A stretch of DNA of 64,000 nt from Herbaspirillum sp. SJZ107 (GTDB lineage Bacteria > Pseudomonadota > Gammaproteobacteria > Burkholderiales > Burkholderiaceae_D): NCBI RefSeq assembly GCF_006715485.1, contig NZ_VFNH01000002.1:558001-622000 (forward strand), given 5' to 3'. The notes under the pieces were generated by a model, which worked only from the letters and a program-made list of their open reading frames with translations, was not told the DNA's origin and did not search any database. Shown here piece after piece: positions 25,638 through 34,432 of the stretch. The translations under genes and the position numbers were made by a program. Numbering within the stretch: the first letter of the stretch is position 1; each line of letters starts with the position of its first letter.

Positions 25638-25892
25638 TTAGTCGCTAAACCCGTAAAGATGACCGCCGACGTCATAGCCAACCGTTGTGTCGGGCATCTG
25701 CATGGGGAGGCCTGTGGCCCGGTTAATGTGCGTTACAGACGGCTCGGTGTAGCTCGCCGGGCCGGCCGTCTTGTGCAGCATCAACGCGCACCATGGAATG
25801 AAAATTGAGGTACCGACCTGGCCAAGATAGACATCCATTGAGACTGTAAAGAGTGTATAAAGCGCCACACCAATTATTGTAATTTTGTTCAT
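25638..25892 (-). CDS. Small membrane or exported protein of the element
   Basis: This 84-residue protein begins MNKITIIGVALYTLFTVSMDVYLG, one N-terminal membrane segment or signal anchor, then a second hydrophobic patch (TSIFIPWCALML) and a polar C-terminus ending VGGHLYGFSD. I do not recognise it. ATG at 25892 has a GAGGT ribosome site at good spacing; longer in-frame extensions run into att sequence and are unlikely. It faces the ATPase gene convergently, and the putative right arm sites lie over its promoter. It could be an accessory of the defence gene or a superinfection-type membrane protein. Confidence 0.6.
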   Translation of the reverse strand: MNKITIIGVALYTLFTVSMDVYLGQVGTSIFIPWCALMLHKTAGPASYTEPSVTHINRATGLPMQMPDTTVGYDVGGHLYGFSD

Positions 25893-25911
25893 TCTAACCT
25901 CATTTTTCCGT

Positions 25912-25958
25912 GTGCAAAGCGTTTGCACATGGTTATCATGTGCAATAGTATTGTGCAC
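25912..25958. promoter_or_regulatory. Putative integrase arm-type sites, right end
   Basis: GTGCAAA (25912-25918), TTTGCAC (25922-25928), GTGCAAT (25940-25946) and TTGTGCAC (25951-25958) are clustered. TTGCACATG and CATGTGCAA (25923-25945) make a 9-bp perfect inverted repeat. CATGTGCAATAG is the exact complement of the left-end 12-mer at 19053. Confidence 0.5.
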
Positions 25959-26021
25959 GAAAAAACATGGTAAGTATCTGAAAAGATTGAAAAATACCTG
26001 CCAGAAAAGCATGGCCAAATA

Positions 26022-26068
26022 ACTCATAATCCGTTGGTGCCCGGTTCGACTCCGGGGAGGCCTACCAA
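26022..26068 (+). repeat. attR, 47-bp core repeat (3' tRNA remnant)
   Basis: Identical to 18938-18984. It holds the tRNA from the anticodon loop to CCA without a 5' half, so it is not a working tRNA gene. It marks the right end of the element. Confidence 0.92.
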
Positions 26069-26072
26069 GATG

Positions 26073-26104
26073 AAGGCTTACGCAAGCACTTGCGTAAGCC
26101 TTTT
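26073..26104 (+). terminator. Original chromosomal terminator of the tRNA, displaced by the element
   Basis: AAGGCTTACGCAAG (26073-26086) pairs with CTTGCGTAAGCCTT (26089-26102), with T-tract at 26101-26104. Before integration it would have followed the tRNA by a few bases. Confidence 0.85.
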
Positions 26105-26268
26105 GTCGTTTTGGCGCCTGCCCAAACGCCATCCCTGACTCACCAGCAAAACCTGCAGCGCCGGATACAGTGTTGCCAATAACATCAAGTTAACGCTTCA
26201 GTAGGCGATTCCTGCCGTTAATTGTTATGATATTAATGTTGCAATATCACGCCACTATTCGGCTTTCC

Positions 26269-27201
26269 ATGTCCACTCCCAAGCCCTGGCTCGCGGCCTT
26301 GCTGAACATCGTGCTCAGTCCCTTCGGCCTGCTGTATGCGGGACAGGGGCGATTGGCCATACTGTTTTTCGTCGTCCAAGTCGCCATCGGCATCACGGCA
26401 TTTGTCGCCAGTGGAAATGTAGTAGCCGTTCTCGGACTGCTGCAAATCGTCTTGATCGTCACCGGTGCGATCATCGCTTATCGCCGCGCCAGGGCCGCTG
26501 CCGACCAGCCCCGGCCCTGGTATGCGCGTTGGCGTGGCATGCTGCTCATCGTCATGTCGATGGCGCTGGTGGCCACGCTGTTGCGCATGTTCTTGTACGA
26601 GCCGTACAAATCACCGTCGACGTCGATGCTGCCGACGATCGGCGTGGGCGATCGCATCCTGGTCCAGAAGATCGGTTATGGACACGTCAGCACCTTCGGA
26701 CTGCATCTCGCCACCCTGCCGCATACGGCAGCGCTCAAGCGCGGCGACCTGATCGTGTTCGACAGGCCGCTTAAGCCGGCCGAAACCTATATCAAGCGCG
26801 TGGTGGGATTGCCGGGCGATCGCGTGGCGTATCGCGATGGCCACCTGATTGTGAACGGGCAGGACACCCGTATCAGCCAGCTAAGCGATTTTGCCGACCC
26901 TGAGCTACCATATCTCTGGCGGCGCTACCGAAATCGGCTCGACGGGGTGCAGTTCGACACCCTGGCTAAAAATGAAGGTGAGGGCATGCTGCTGAAAGCG
27001 CGTCCGGAAGCGCCGAATATTCCTTTCATCGACCGCTGCGTTTATACGAACGTCGAGGTTCGTTGCGACGTCCCTGCAGGGCATTACTATGTGATGGGCG
27101 ATCACCGCGACAACAGTGTCGACAGCCGCTATTTCGGTTTCGTCCGCGCCGACCAGGTGATCGGCAAGGTCGTCGGGATTTTCCGCGCTGACGGGTATTG
27201 A
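26269..27201 (+). CDS. lepB: Signal peptidase I
   Basis: This 310-residue membrane protease removes signal peptides from exported proteins. Three or four N-terminal membrane segments (SPFGLLYAGQG, then AILFFVVQVAIGITAFVA) come before the catalytic part. The Ser-Lys dyad is visible: Ser in KSPSTSMLPTI at about residue 120, and Lys in ETYIKRVVGLPGDRV at about 178. The family box GDHRDNSVDSRYFG is near residue 285. The extra N-terminal membrane domain is unusual for LepB of proteobacteria and suggests an accessory signal peptidase. ATG at 26269 is chosen over an upstream start because MSTPKPWLA begins the conserved part. Confidence 0.85.
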   Translation: MSTPKPWLAALLNIVLSPFGLLYAGQGRLAILFFVVQVAIGITAFVASGNVVAVLGLLQIVLIVTGAIIAYRRARAAADQPRPWYARWRGMLLIVMSMALVATLLRMFLYEPYKSPSTSMLPTIGVGDRILVQKIGYGHVSTFGLHLATLPHTAALKRGDLIVFDRPLKPAETYIKRVVGLPGDRVAYRDGHLIVNGQDTRISQLSDFADPELPYLWRRYRNRLDGVQFDTLAKNEGEGMLLKARPEAPNIPFIDRCVYTNVEVRCDVPAGHYYVMGDHRDNSVDSRYFGFVRADQVIGKVVGIFRADGY

Positions 27202-27209
27202 GACAGGCC

Positions 27210-27875
27210 TCAACGATGTTCTTCAACCCCCACCTGCCGGCACATATCCAGCACCGGGCAAGTCGAACACCTGGGCCGGGTCCCCGTACATATATGCTTC
27301 CCGAACGGCACCAGCAAGCGATTAATCGTGATCCAGTATTCCTGCGGTAATACCGTTTCCAGTGCCAGCAGCGTTTTCTCGGGCGTCGACGCCTTGACGT
27401 AGCCCCAGCGTCCGGTCACCCGGTGCACGTGGATATCGACGCTGATCACCGGCGTCCCGCAGGCCACGCCCAGCACCAGGTTCGCGCACTTGGGACCGAC
27501 CCCGGCAAACGACAGCAGCACGTCGCGGTCGCCGGGCAGGTCGCCGCCGAATTGCGTTTCCACCTGGTGGGCAATGGCCAGTATCTGCTGGGCCTTGCGC
27601 TCATGAAAAGTACTGGGGCTGATCAGCGCATCGAGTTCTTCCCAACTCAGCTGGCCAATCGATGCAGGCGTGCGTGCCCGTGCAAACAGGGTGCGCGATA
27701 CCGGCAGTGTCACTTCGTCATAGGTGCGGATCGAGATCATGCAGGCGAGCAGCTGTTCGAAGACCGAGGTATAGCCTTCTTCGGCCAGTTGGAACAGCGC
27801 CGCCTTGGGCCAGGGCTGCACGGCCTGCTCGATACGCTCGAGCGCGACGCCGATATCGAACGCTTGTTTTTCCAT
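27210..27875 (-). CDS. Endonuclease III-like DNA glycosylase with 4Fe-4S cluster
   Basis: The 221-residue HhH-GPD protein resembles Nth. The helix-hairpin-helix reads LLSFAGVGPKCANLVLGV, with the catalytic Lys in GPKCAN, and the catalytic Asp lies in ISVDIHVHRV. The C-terminal cluster loop is Cys-x6-Cys-x2-Cys-x5-Cys (CTGTRPRCSTCPVLDMC), complete. It would remove oxidised pyrimidines and nick abasic sites. It differs from standard Nth around the N-terminus, so a paralogue role is possible. The gene is convergent with lepB, 8 bases apart. A perfect 12-bp inverted repeat lies directly upstream. Confidence 0.88.
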   Translation of the reverse strand: MEKQAFDIGVALERIEQAVQPWPKAALFQLAEEGYTSVFEQLLACMISIRTYDEVTLPVSRTLFARARTPASIGQLSWEELDALISPSTFHERKAQQILAIAHQVETQFGGDLPGDRDVLLSFAGVGPKCANLVLGVACGTPVISVDIHVHRVTGRWGYVKASTPEKTLLALETVLPQEYWITINRLLVPFGKHICTGTRPRCSTCPVLDMCRQVGVEEHR

Positions 27876-27884
27876 GGGCCGAGC

Positions 27885-27916
27885 CTCGCATCATTCATTG
27901 TCGGGAATGATGCGAG
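27885..27916. promoter_or_regulatory. Perfect 12-bp inverted repeat upstream of the endonuclease III-like gene
   Basis: CTCGCATCATTC (27885-27896) and GAATGATGCGAG (27905-27916) are exact complements, 8 bases apart, starting 10 bases before the start codon of the leftward gene. It suits an operator for a dimeric repressor, or a leader hairpin covering the ribosome site. The rest of 27917-28105 shows no gene. Confidence 0.5.
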
Positions 27917-28105
27917 CATAAACCTTGCGCGTGCCGATTTCCGTTGCATGCCGCACAGGTAAAAAATCTATTCAATTGTCACAACGACGCTGGAAAATAA
28001 AAAAACGCTGTGGCCAGCAACAGAAAATGACCGGGATTTATCTACCGCTTGACAAAGGAATTGCCAGGATTAAATATTTAATATCTTTCCCTAATTCAAG
28101 CTGCC

Positions 28106-30085
28106 ATGCCCAAGTTGATTCACGCGCTCTTTGCCGCGGTATGCATCACCACCAGCCTGCTCGCCCACGCCGACGATAAACCGAAAGTCGAAAGCTTTTT
28201 CGGCGACCCTGCCGTCAATTTCGCCACGCTGTCGCCCGGCGGCCATTACGTCGCCCTCCTGAGCCGCACCAGCGACGGCGGCCAGGCGCTGGTGGTGCGC
28301 GATACCGCGGACCTGACCAAAATGACCGTGGCCGCCACCTTCGATACGGCGCGCATCCATGACATCCGCTGGATCAATGAAAAGCGCCTCGGTTTCACGG
28401 TGATGAATCCGAAGCTGGATTTCGTCGGCAATCTGGACGAATTCGCGGTGGACCGCGATGGCGCGAATATCGTCCATCTGATTTCCGGGAGCTGGCGCCA
28501 CGAGCAGGCCGCCCTCGGCTCGAATATCAAGGACAAGACGCTGACCGCCGATTACGCCTATTTCCGGGAAACCGAAGACGGCTCGGACGATATCATCGTG
28601 AGGCGCTATACCTTCAATAATGTCGACCGCACCGTGGAATCCTCGCGCCTGTATCGCCTGAATACGCGCACGCGCCAGCTGGCCGACCTGCTGCCCGGCG
28701 GCCAGCCGGCCCGGGTGCGCAGCTGGCTGCTGGATGCGGACAGCCGGCCGCGCGTCGCGCTGACCGAGGCCAAGGGACGCTGCGGTGTCTGGTACCGGGC
28801 GGGCGAGGATGCGCAGTGGAGCGAAATCAGCAACCGCGACTGCCTGAACGACGTGCGCTTCGAGCCGGTGTTCTTCGACAGCCGCAACACCCTGTACGTG
28901 CGCGCCGGCTACATGGGCCGTTCGGCCCTGTTCCAGTACGACCTGAACAAGCGTGAACTGGCCAAGGAACCTTTCGTCGACGTCGACGGTTTCGATTATG
29001 CCGGTGCGGTGGAGCAGGATCACGTCGCGCGCAAGATCATCGGTGTCCACCTGCGTGCGGATGCCGAAGGCACCGTGTGGCTGGATCCGGTCATGAAGGG
29101 GATCCAGCAGAAGGTCGATGCGCTGCTGCCGGGGACGTCCAACTTCGTCACCTGCGGCATCGATTGCGCGAACCCAGCGGCGGTGCTGGTGCGGTCGCAG
29201 TCCGACCGCCTGCCGACCAGCTTCTACGTGTATACGCCGGCGAACGGCAAGATCGTCGGCCTCGGCGGCATGCATCCCGACATCAAGGCAGCCCAGATGG
29301 GACGGCGCGAGTTCTACCGCTTCGCCGCGCGCGACGGCTTGCAGGTGCCGGTCTACGTCACCATGCCGCCGGGTAAGCCGACGGGTGCGCTGCCGGCCGT
29401 GCTGCTGGTGCATGGCGGCCCGTACGTGCGCGGCGCGTCGTGGGAATGGGAAGACGAAGCCCAGTTCCTGGCGTCGCGCGGCTATGTGGTGCTGCAGCCC
29501 GAGTTCCGCGGCAGCACCGGCTTCGGCTACGCGCACTTCAAGGCCGGCTGGAAGCAGTGGGGCAGGGCGATGCAGGACGACCTGGCCGATACCGTGCGCT
29601 GGGCAACCGGCAAGGGCTGGGTCGATGCGAAGCGGGTTGCCATCATGGGCGCGAGCTACGGCGGCTATGCGGCGCTGATGGGCATGATCCGCGATCCGGA
29701 CCTGTTCCGTTGCGGCGTCGAATGGGCCGGCGTGACCGATCTCGACCTGCTGTTCACCGCAGTGGAGAGCGACATGTCGGACGATGCGCGCCGCTTCGGC
29801 CTGCAAACCCTGATCGGCGATCCGGTCGCCGACGCGGCGCAATTCGCCCAGTTCTCGCCGCTGCGCCGCGCGGCCGAGCTGAAGCAGCCTTTGCTGATCG
29901 CCCACGGCAGCGAGGACCGGCGCGTGCCGGTGATCCATGCGACCCGTTTCCGCAGCGCGGTGGCCGAAAAGAACCGGAACGTCGAGTGGATCAGTTATCC
30001 GAACGAGGGCCATGGCTGGCACACCGAAGCGACGCGCATCGATTTCTGGAAACGGGTGGAGGCCTTCCTGGCGAAGAACCTGTAA
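28106..30085 (+). CDS. S9 family prolyl oligopeptidase-like peptidase
   Basis: The 659-residue exported peptidase has signal sequence MPKLIHALFAAVCITTSLLAHA. Residues about 30-380 form a beta-propeller, and the alpha/beta hydrolase domain starts near 400 with LLVHGGPYVRG, the oxyanion region. The triad is Ser in MGASYGGYAALMG (about residue 518), Asp in HGSEDRRVP (about 603) and His in NEGHGWH (about 637). Such enzymes release dipeptides or acyl-amino acids from oligopeptides in the periplasm. All catalytic residues are present. It stands alone; the downstream gene is unrelated. Confidence 0.92.
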   Translation: MPKLIHALFAAVCITTSLLAHADDKPKVESFFGDPAVNFATLSPGGHYVALLSRTSDGGQALVVRDTADLTKMTVAATFDTARIHDIRWINEKRLGFTVMNPKLDFVGNLDEFAVDRDGANIVHLISGSWRHEQAALGSNIKDKTLTADYAYFRETEDGSDDIIVRRYTFNNVDRTVESSRLYRLNTRTRQLADLLPGGQPARVRSWLLDADSRPRVALTEAKGRCGVWYRAGEDAQWSEISNRDCLNDVRFEPVFFDSRNTLYVRAGYMGRSALFQYDLNKRELAKEPFVDVDGFDYAGAVEQDHVARKIIGVHLRADAEGTVWLDPVMKGIQQKVDALLPGTSNFVTCGIDCANPAAVLVRSQSDRLPTSFYVYTPANGKIVGLGGMHPDIKAAQMGRREFYRFAARDGLQVPVYVTMPPGKPTGALPAVLLVHGGPYVRGASWEWEDEAQFLASRGYVVLQPEFRGSTGFGYAHFKAGWKQWGRAMQDDLADTVRWATGKGWVDAKRVAIMGASYGGYAALMGMIRDPDLFRCGVEWAGVTDLDLLFTAVESDMSDDARRFGLQTLIGDPVADAAQFAQFSPLRRAAELKQPLLIAHGSEDRRVPVIHATRFRSAVAEKNRNVEWISYPNEGHGWHTEATRIDFWKRVEAFLAKNL

Positions 30086-30205
30086 CCCGCGCCATGCCCA
30101 GTGGTTACATCCGCTTGCATTTGATACCGAATCCGGCTTTCCCCGAGCCCGTCTTAACGTTACTCTATGGGCATGTTTGTTACAAAAATACCTAAGGGGA
30201 AAACC

Positions 30206-30631
30206 ATGAACTTCAATTCGATTCGCAAAGCCGCTCTCGTCGCCGCATTCGTTACCGCCGGTGCCGCTCCAGCCATCAGCCAGGCCGCGCCGCAGTGCCA
30301 GAATTGCGGCACCGTCGTGTCGACCCACACCTACGAACGTGAAGCCGAGCGCGGCAGCGGCGTGGGCGGTGTCGGTGGCGCCGTGGTCGGTGGCCTGCTG
30401 GGCAACAAGATCGGCAGCGGCAACGGCCGCACGCTGGCCACCGTCGCCGGTGCCGTTGGCGGTGCTTATGCCGGTAACAAGCTCGAGCGCAACATCAAGA
30501 CCGATACCTACACCGACATCCGCGTGAAGATGGCCCGTGGCGGCCACCGTACAATCACCGAGCGCGGCAATCCGCATCTGCGCAATGGCGATCATGTGCG
30601 CGTGCTGCAGGGCCGTGTAGTGCGCGACTGA
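30206..30631 (+). CDS. Glycine zipper 2TM domain outer-membrane-associated protein
   Basis: The 141-residue protein has a signal peptide (RKAALVAAFVTAGAAPAISQA) and a mature part with CQNCGTVVS. The Rick_17kDa_Anti-like glycine zipper (GVGGVGGAVVGGLLGNKIGSGNGRTLATVAGAVGGAYAGNKLE region) spans about residues 50-92. The C-terminal part (DIRVKMARGGHRTI ... NGDHVRVLQGRVVRD) is a small beta domain. No lipobox is evident. The ribosome site AAGGGGA precedes ATG 30206. These proteins are linked to envelope integrity; a precise role is not known. Confidence 0.85.
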   Translation: MNFNSIRKAALVAAFVTAGAAPAISQAAPQCQNCGTVVSTHTYEREAERGSGVGGVGGAVVGGLLGNKIGSGNGRTLATVAGAVGGAYAGNKLERNIKTDTYTDIRVKMARGGHRTITERGNPHLRNGDHVRVLQGRVVRD

Positions 30632-30663
30632 GCGTAGTTGGGGCGCCCGCGCTACTTGAACAA

Positions 30664-30697
30664 CGTCGTCCCCGCTTTCGCGGGCACGGCGTTTTTT
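30664..30697 (+). terminator. Intrinsic terminator after the glycine-zipper gene
   Basis: CGTCGTCCCCGC (30664-30675) pairs with GCGGGCACGGCG (30680-30691) at 10 of 12 positions over TTTC, followed by six T. It resembles the dispersed CCCGC...GCGGG palindrome also found at 54227. Confidence 0.8.
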
Positions 30698-30721
30698 GCT
30701 TTTACTTATCGTTACTACTGA

Positions 30722-33022
30722 TCAATGCATCACCGGCAAAAACGCCGGATCCGGCGTATCCTGCAGCGCCCGCGGCAGATACAGCGTCACGGTCGTTCCT
30801 TCCCCAAGCACGCTCGCAATGCGGATATGTCCGCCGCTCTGCTTGGCAAAGCCGTGCGCCATCGATAATCCCAGGCCGGTGCCTTCGCCTTCCGGCTTGG
30901 TGGTGAAGAAGGGCTCGAAAGCCCGTTCCATCACCTCCGGCGGCATGCCGCTGCCGGTGTCGCTCACCGCCGCCGTCACGAATTCGCCGGGCCGGATGCC
31001 GGTGTTGGCCAGCGCGTCGCCGGGCGCCACCGTCAGGTTGGCCAGCGTGATCGTGACCTCGCCCTGGCGCCCCATGGCGTCGCGCGCGTTGATCACCAGG
31101 TTGAGCAGCACGTTTTCCAGCTGGTTGGGGTCGACCAGCGCGTACCACAGGCCGGGTGGCAGTGCGAAGCGGATCGCGACGGCGTCGCCCGCGGCGCGGT
31201 GCAGCAGGGTGTCCATGCGTTCGATCAGCTGGGCCAGGTCGACCACGCTCGGGTGCAGCGGCTGGCGCCGGGCAAAGGCCAGCAGCTGCGCCGCCAGCTT
31301 CTTGCCGCGTTCCACCGCATCCATGATGCCGACCAGGCGCTTGCGCTCGCCTTCGTCGTTGCGCAGCATCAGCTGCACGTTGGCGCTGATGATGTGCAGG
31401 ATGTTGTTGAAATCGTGCGCCACGCCGCCGGTCAGCTTGCCGACCGCTTCCAGCTTCTGCGAGCGCAGCAGCGCCGCCCGGGCATCTTCCAGGCGCTGCT
31501 GGGCTTCCTTGCGCGGGCGGATGTCGCGCACGAAGGCGGTCACGCCGTAGCCGTGCGCGGTCGGCAGCGGGGTGATCGCGATTTCCACCGGAATTTCGTG
31601 GCCGTGGCGGTCGAGCGCGACCGTTTCGGTCGGGCCTTCCAGCATCGCGCACGCGCCATTGACGGCAAACTGCGCCAGGCAGGCGCGCTCGTGCTCGCGC
31701 CGCGAGGCGGGCACCAGCAGCTCGACCACGTCGCGGCCGAGGGCTTCTTCCTCGTGCCAGCCGAACAGCTTGCAGGCGCGCGCGTTCCAGTCGGTGATGC
31801 GGCCGTCCGGGCCGACGCCGACGAAGGCGTCGTAGGCGGTCTGCAGGATCAGGCGGATGCGCTGGCGGTCGGCGTCGATGCGGTCGCGCGAGACGCGCAG
31901 TTCCTGGGTCATGCCGCTGGCCAGTTGCAGGGCGCGGCGGCGTTCGCTGGCCAGCAGCCAGATCACGAGGCTGAGCAGCAGGCCGAGGCCGATGCCGGTC
32001 AGCGCGATCGCCAGCGTGGTGCGGCGCCCGGCGGCCTTTTCGAGGGCCGGCGAGGAGGCGATCACCAGCGTCCACGGATGGCCGGCGTTGTCGAGCTGCG
32101 CGGTGTAGCTGTAGCGCGGACGCTGGACGGCGCCCGCTGCCGCTTGCCGCTTGAGCGCGGCCGGCGAACGGTACAGCAGTGCCGCGGGCAGCGGCTGGCG
32201 GCCGTCGTAGATGGTCACTTCGAGTTCGCTGGCGTGCGCGCCGCCCAGGCCCTGCATCAGGTCGTTCATGCGGAACGGCGCGTAGACCCAGCCGATGATG
32301 GCCGCGCGCCGTTCAGCCAGCGTGGATTGCGGCAGGCCGGCGCGGTAGACCGGCACGTACATCAGGAAGCCGGGCTGCTCGGCCGCATGGCCTGCCAGCG
32401 GGCCTTCCTGCACCAGCACGACCTTGCCGGTGGAGGCGGCGCGGCCGCTGTCGCGCGCGGCTTCCATCGCGGCGCGGCGCACCGGTTCGCTGAACATGTC
32501 GTAGCCGAAGGCGCGGTGATTGCGTTCGTTGAAGGGTTCGATATGGGTGATCGCGGTGTACGGGTCGCGCTCGCCGGCGGGACGGATGTCGTAGTCGCGG
32601 AAGCCCTCGGCGCGCACGGCGGCCACGTGGGCGTCGAGCTGGGCGCGCGGCACGATCGTCGCGATCCCGAGCGCCCCGATGCCGGGAAAGCGTTCGTTGA
32701 GGCGCAGCACGCCGTAGTATTCGGCGAAATCGGCGCGGCTCAGGTCGACCGAGCCGCGCAGGAAGCCGCGCCCGCCGCGCAGCACCTGCTCGTAGACCGC
32801 CAGGCGGCGCCCCAGCAGCGTTTCGAGGTCGCGTGCACGGTAGTGGAAGGTGCTTTCGAGTTCGCTTTCGGTGGCGCGCTCGGCACTGTCCGCGACCATG
32901 TAGGTGACGACCAGCGACGCAAGGAAGACCAGGGCGGCCAGCAGCAGCGGAATGGATGCTGGGCTGCGCGCAGGGGCAGGATGGACAGGAGGCGCGGCGT
33001 GTGAGGAATCGGATGGCGGCAT
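30722..33022 (-). CDS. CHASE-domain sensor histidine kinase
   Basis: The 766-residue membrane kinase has a first membrane helix (IPLLLAALVFLASLVVTYMVA) and a periplasmic CHASE domain (about residues 60-290, with GFRDYDIRPAGERDPYTAI and FGYDMFSEPVRRAAMEAA). A second membrane helix (TTLAIALTGIGLGLLLSLVIWLLA) leads to a PAS domain and HisKA with GGVAHDFNNILH, whose His is phosphorylated. HATPase_c follows (NLVINARDAMGRQGEVTI, DTGSGMPPEVMERAFEPFFTTK, GTGLGLSMAHG). It lacks a receiver domain, and no response regulator lies next to it. The start is uncertain: MPPSDSSH at 33022 or a longer form from 33175. The ligand is unknown. Confidence 0.88.
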   Translation of the reverse strand: MPPSDSSHAAPPVHPAPARSPASIPLLLAALVFLASLVVTYMVADSAERATESELESTFHYRARDLETLLGRRLAVYEQVLRGGRGFLRGSVDLSRADFAEYYGVLRLNERFPGIGALGIATIVPRAQLDAHVAAVRAEGFRDYDIRPAGERDPYTAITHIEPFNERNHRAFGYDMFSEPVRRAAMEAARDSGRAASTGKVVLVQEGPLAGHAAEQPGFLMYVPVYRAGLPQSTLAERRAAIIGWVYAPFRMNDLMQGLGGAHASELEVTIYDGRQPLPAALLYRSPAALKRQAAAGAVQRPRYSYTAQLDNAGHPWTLVIASSPALEKAAGRRTTLAIALTGIGLGLLLSLVIWLLASERRRALQLASGMTQELRVSRDRIDADRQRIRLILQTAYDAFVGVGPDGRITDWNARACKLFGWHEEEALGRDVVELLVPASRREHERACLAQFAVNGACAMLEGPTETVALDRHGHEIPVEIAITPLPTAHGYGVTAFVRDIRPRKEAQQRLEDARAALLRSQKLEAVGKLTGGVAHDFNNILHIISANVQLMLRNDEGERKRLVGIMDAVERGKKLAAQLLAFARRQPLHPSVVDLAQLIERMDTLLHRAAGDAVAIRFALPPGLWYALVDPNQLENVLLNLVINARDAMGRQGEVTITLANLTVAPGDALANTGIRPGEFVTAAVSDTGSGMPPEVMERAFEPFFTTKPEGEGTGLGLSMAHGFAKQSGGHIRIASVLGEGTTVTLYLPRALQDTPDPAFLPVMH

Positions 33023-33252
33023 GTATACAATAGTGACAGACGAGACGCGACAGGGACGATCGTCAGTTCCGTTGCCGGCAGGGGACGCGCCGTCGCCAGA
33101 AAGCATACGCATCTCTGCCGATGGCAGGCGCACAAAAGGGCTTGTCATGGACAACCTGGCATTTACGATGCGCAATTCCTCCGGCTACAATCGACCACTA
33201 TTTTCCTTCCTGTCATGATTCCCCATCCCTTTCGCTTCCTCACGGTGGCCGC

Positions 33253-33705
33253 ATGAGCCTGGTACGCCGCGTGCAGCTGGCGCTGGCTGCGATCCTGCTG
33301 GCCGTGCTGGCCTGGGCCGCACTGGCGCCGCTGCGTTACCCGACCCGCGAACTCGGTTTCGATTTCCCGCGCACCCCATCGCCAACTGCGGCGCCGCAGC
33401 CTGGACGCGTCCGGGTGCCGGGCCAGGTGTGGCTGACCCTGGGCGTGCGCGACGTGCTGCTGCTGCGTAACCGCGACGCGGCGCCGCACGTATTCGGCCA
33501 GGTGCGGGTGCTGCCGGGCCGCGAATTCCGCCTGCCCTTCGAGCAGGCCGGCGAGTTTCCGTTCGCCTGCGACCTCGCGCCCGGCGCGCGCGTGCTGGTG
33601 CAGGTGCTGGAGCAGCCGGATCCCGGCTGGGCACGGCTGCGCTGGCGCCTGATGACGCTGTTCGATGCGCTGCGCACCTTGCCGCTGCAGGCGCCGGACG
33701 AGTGA
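33253..33705 (+). CDS. Membrane-anchored cupredoxin-like protein
   Basis: The 150 residues have an N-terminal membrane anchor (RRVQLALAAILLAVLAWAALAPL) and then a small beta domain (VRVPGQVWLTLGVRDVLLLRNRDAAPHVFGQVRVLPGREFRLPFEQAGEFPFACDLAPGA region). The His in APHVFG and the Cys in FACD sit where cupredoxins place copper ligands, but the second His and the Met after the Cys are not seen. Copper binding is therefore doubtful. ATG at 33253 precedes the membrane helix. It lies divergent from the CHASE kinase and could take part in the same response, though nothing proves it. Confidence 0.6.
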   Translation: MSLVRRVQLALAAILLAVLAWAALAPLRYPTRELGFDFPRTPSPTAAPQPGRVRVPGQVWLTLGVRDVLLLRNRDAAPHVFGQVRVLPGREFRLPFEQAGEFPFACDLAPGARVLVQVLEQPDPGWARLRWRLMTLFDALRTLPLQAPDE

Positions 33706-33786
33706 GCTGAAGCGCCGCCGATCGCGCTCGTGATCGTGCTCCCAATCGTGCTCCATGCGGCGCGGCGAATCTGTCATGATGCCCGC

Positions 33787-34404
33787 ATGGCGACGATCTC
33801 CTTACCCTTGTTCCCGCTCAGCACGGTCCTGTTTCCGGATGGCGTGTTGCCGCTGCAGATCTTCGAGGTGCGCTATCTCGACATGATCAGCCATTGCCTG
33901 ACCGAGGACGAACCCTTCGGCGTGGTGCTGCTGACCCAGGGCCAGGAGGTGCGCCATCCGGAAGGCATCGAGCGCTTCGTCGGCGCCGGCACGCTGGCCT
34001 CGGTGCAGGACACGACGGCGTCCACGCCGGGCCTGCTGCAGGTGGTGTGCCGCGGCGGCACGCGCTTCAATGTGCTCGATACCGAGCGCCGCGCCAACGG
34101 CTTGTGGATGGCCGAGGCCGAGCTGGTCGAAGAAGACCACGCGGTGCGCATCCCGTCCGACCTGAAGGGTGCCGCCGATGCGCTCGACCGCGTGCTGGCC
34201 TCGCTGCACGACGTGCCGCAGAGCCGCTGGCCGGTGCAGCCGCCGTTCCGGCTCGACGATTGCGGCTGGGTCGCCAACCGCTGGTGCGAGCTGCTGCCGC
34301 TGCCGAACGCACAGAAGCAGAACATGCTGATGCTGGACAATCCGATGATCAGGCTGGAGCTGCTGCACGACGTGCTCGACGAGCACGGCCTGATCACTTC
34401 CTGA
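33787..34404 (+). CDS. LON peptidase N-terminal (substrate-binding) domain protein
   Basis: The 205-residue protein consists of the Lon N-domain alone: ISLPLFPLSTVLFPDGVLPLQIFEVRYLDMISHCL is the family start, and HPEGIERFVGAGTLASV follows. No AAA or protease domain is present. A stretch of about 60 C-terminal residues is helical and ends in QKQNMLMLDNPMIRLELLHDVLDEHG. Such free-standing proteins are common in proteobacteria and have no clear function; they may bind unfolded proteins. ATG at 33787 is chosen because it opens the conserved strand. Confidence 0.88.
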   Translation: MATISLPLFPLSTVLFPDGVLPLQIFEVRYLDMISHCLTEDEPFGVVLLTQGQEVRHPEGIERFVGAGTLASVQDTTASTPGLLQVVCRGGTRFNVLDTERRANGLWMAEAELVEEDHAVRIPSDLKGAADALDRVLASLHDVPQSRWPVQPPFRLDDCGWVANRWCELLPLPNAQKQNMLMLDNPMIRLELLHDVLDEHGLITS

Positions 34405-34432
34405 CTGCTGCGGTGCGGTTTCGTTTGTAGGC

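Noticed and set aside
26022..26068. Second tRNA gene at the right end of the element
   Set aside because: Only the 3' part from the anticodon loop is present; it is the attR copy.
28091..30595. Long antisense frame over the S9 peptidase
   Set aside because: It covers two clear genes on the plus strand and has His/Gln/Arg-rich shadow composition.
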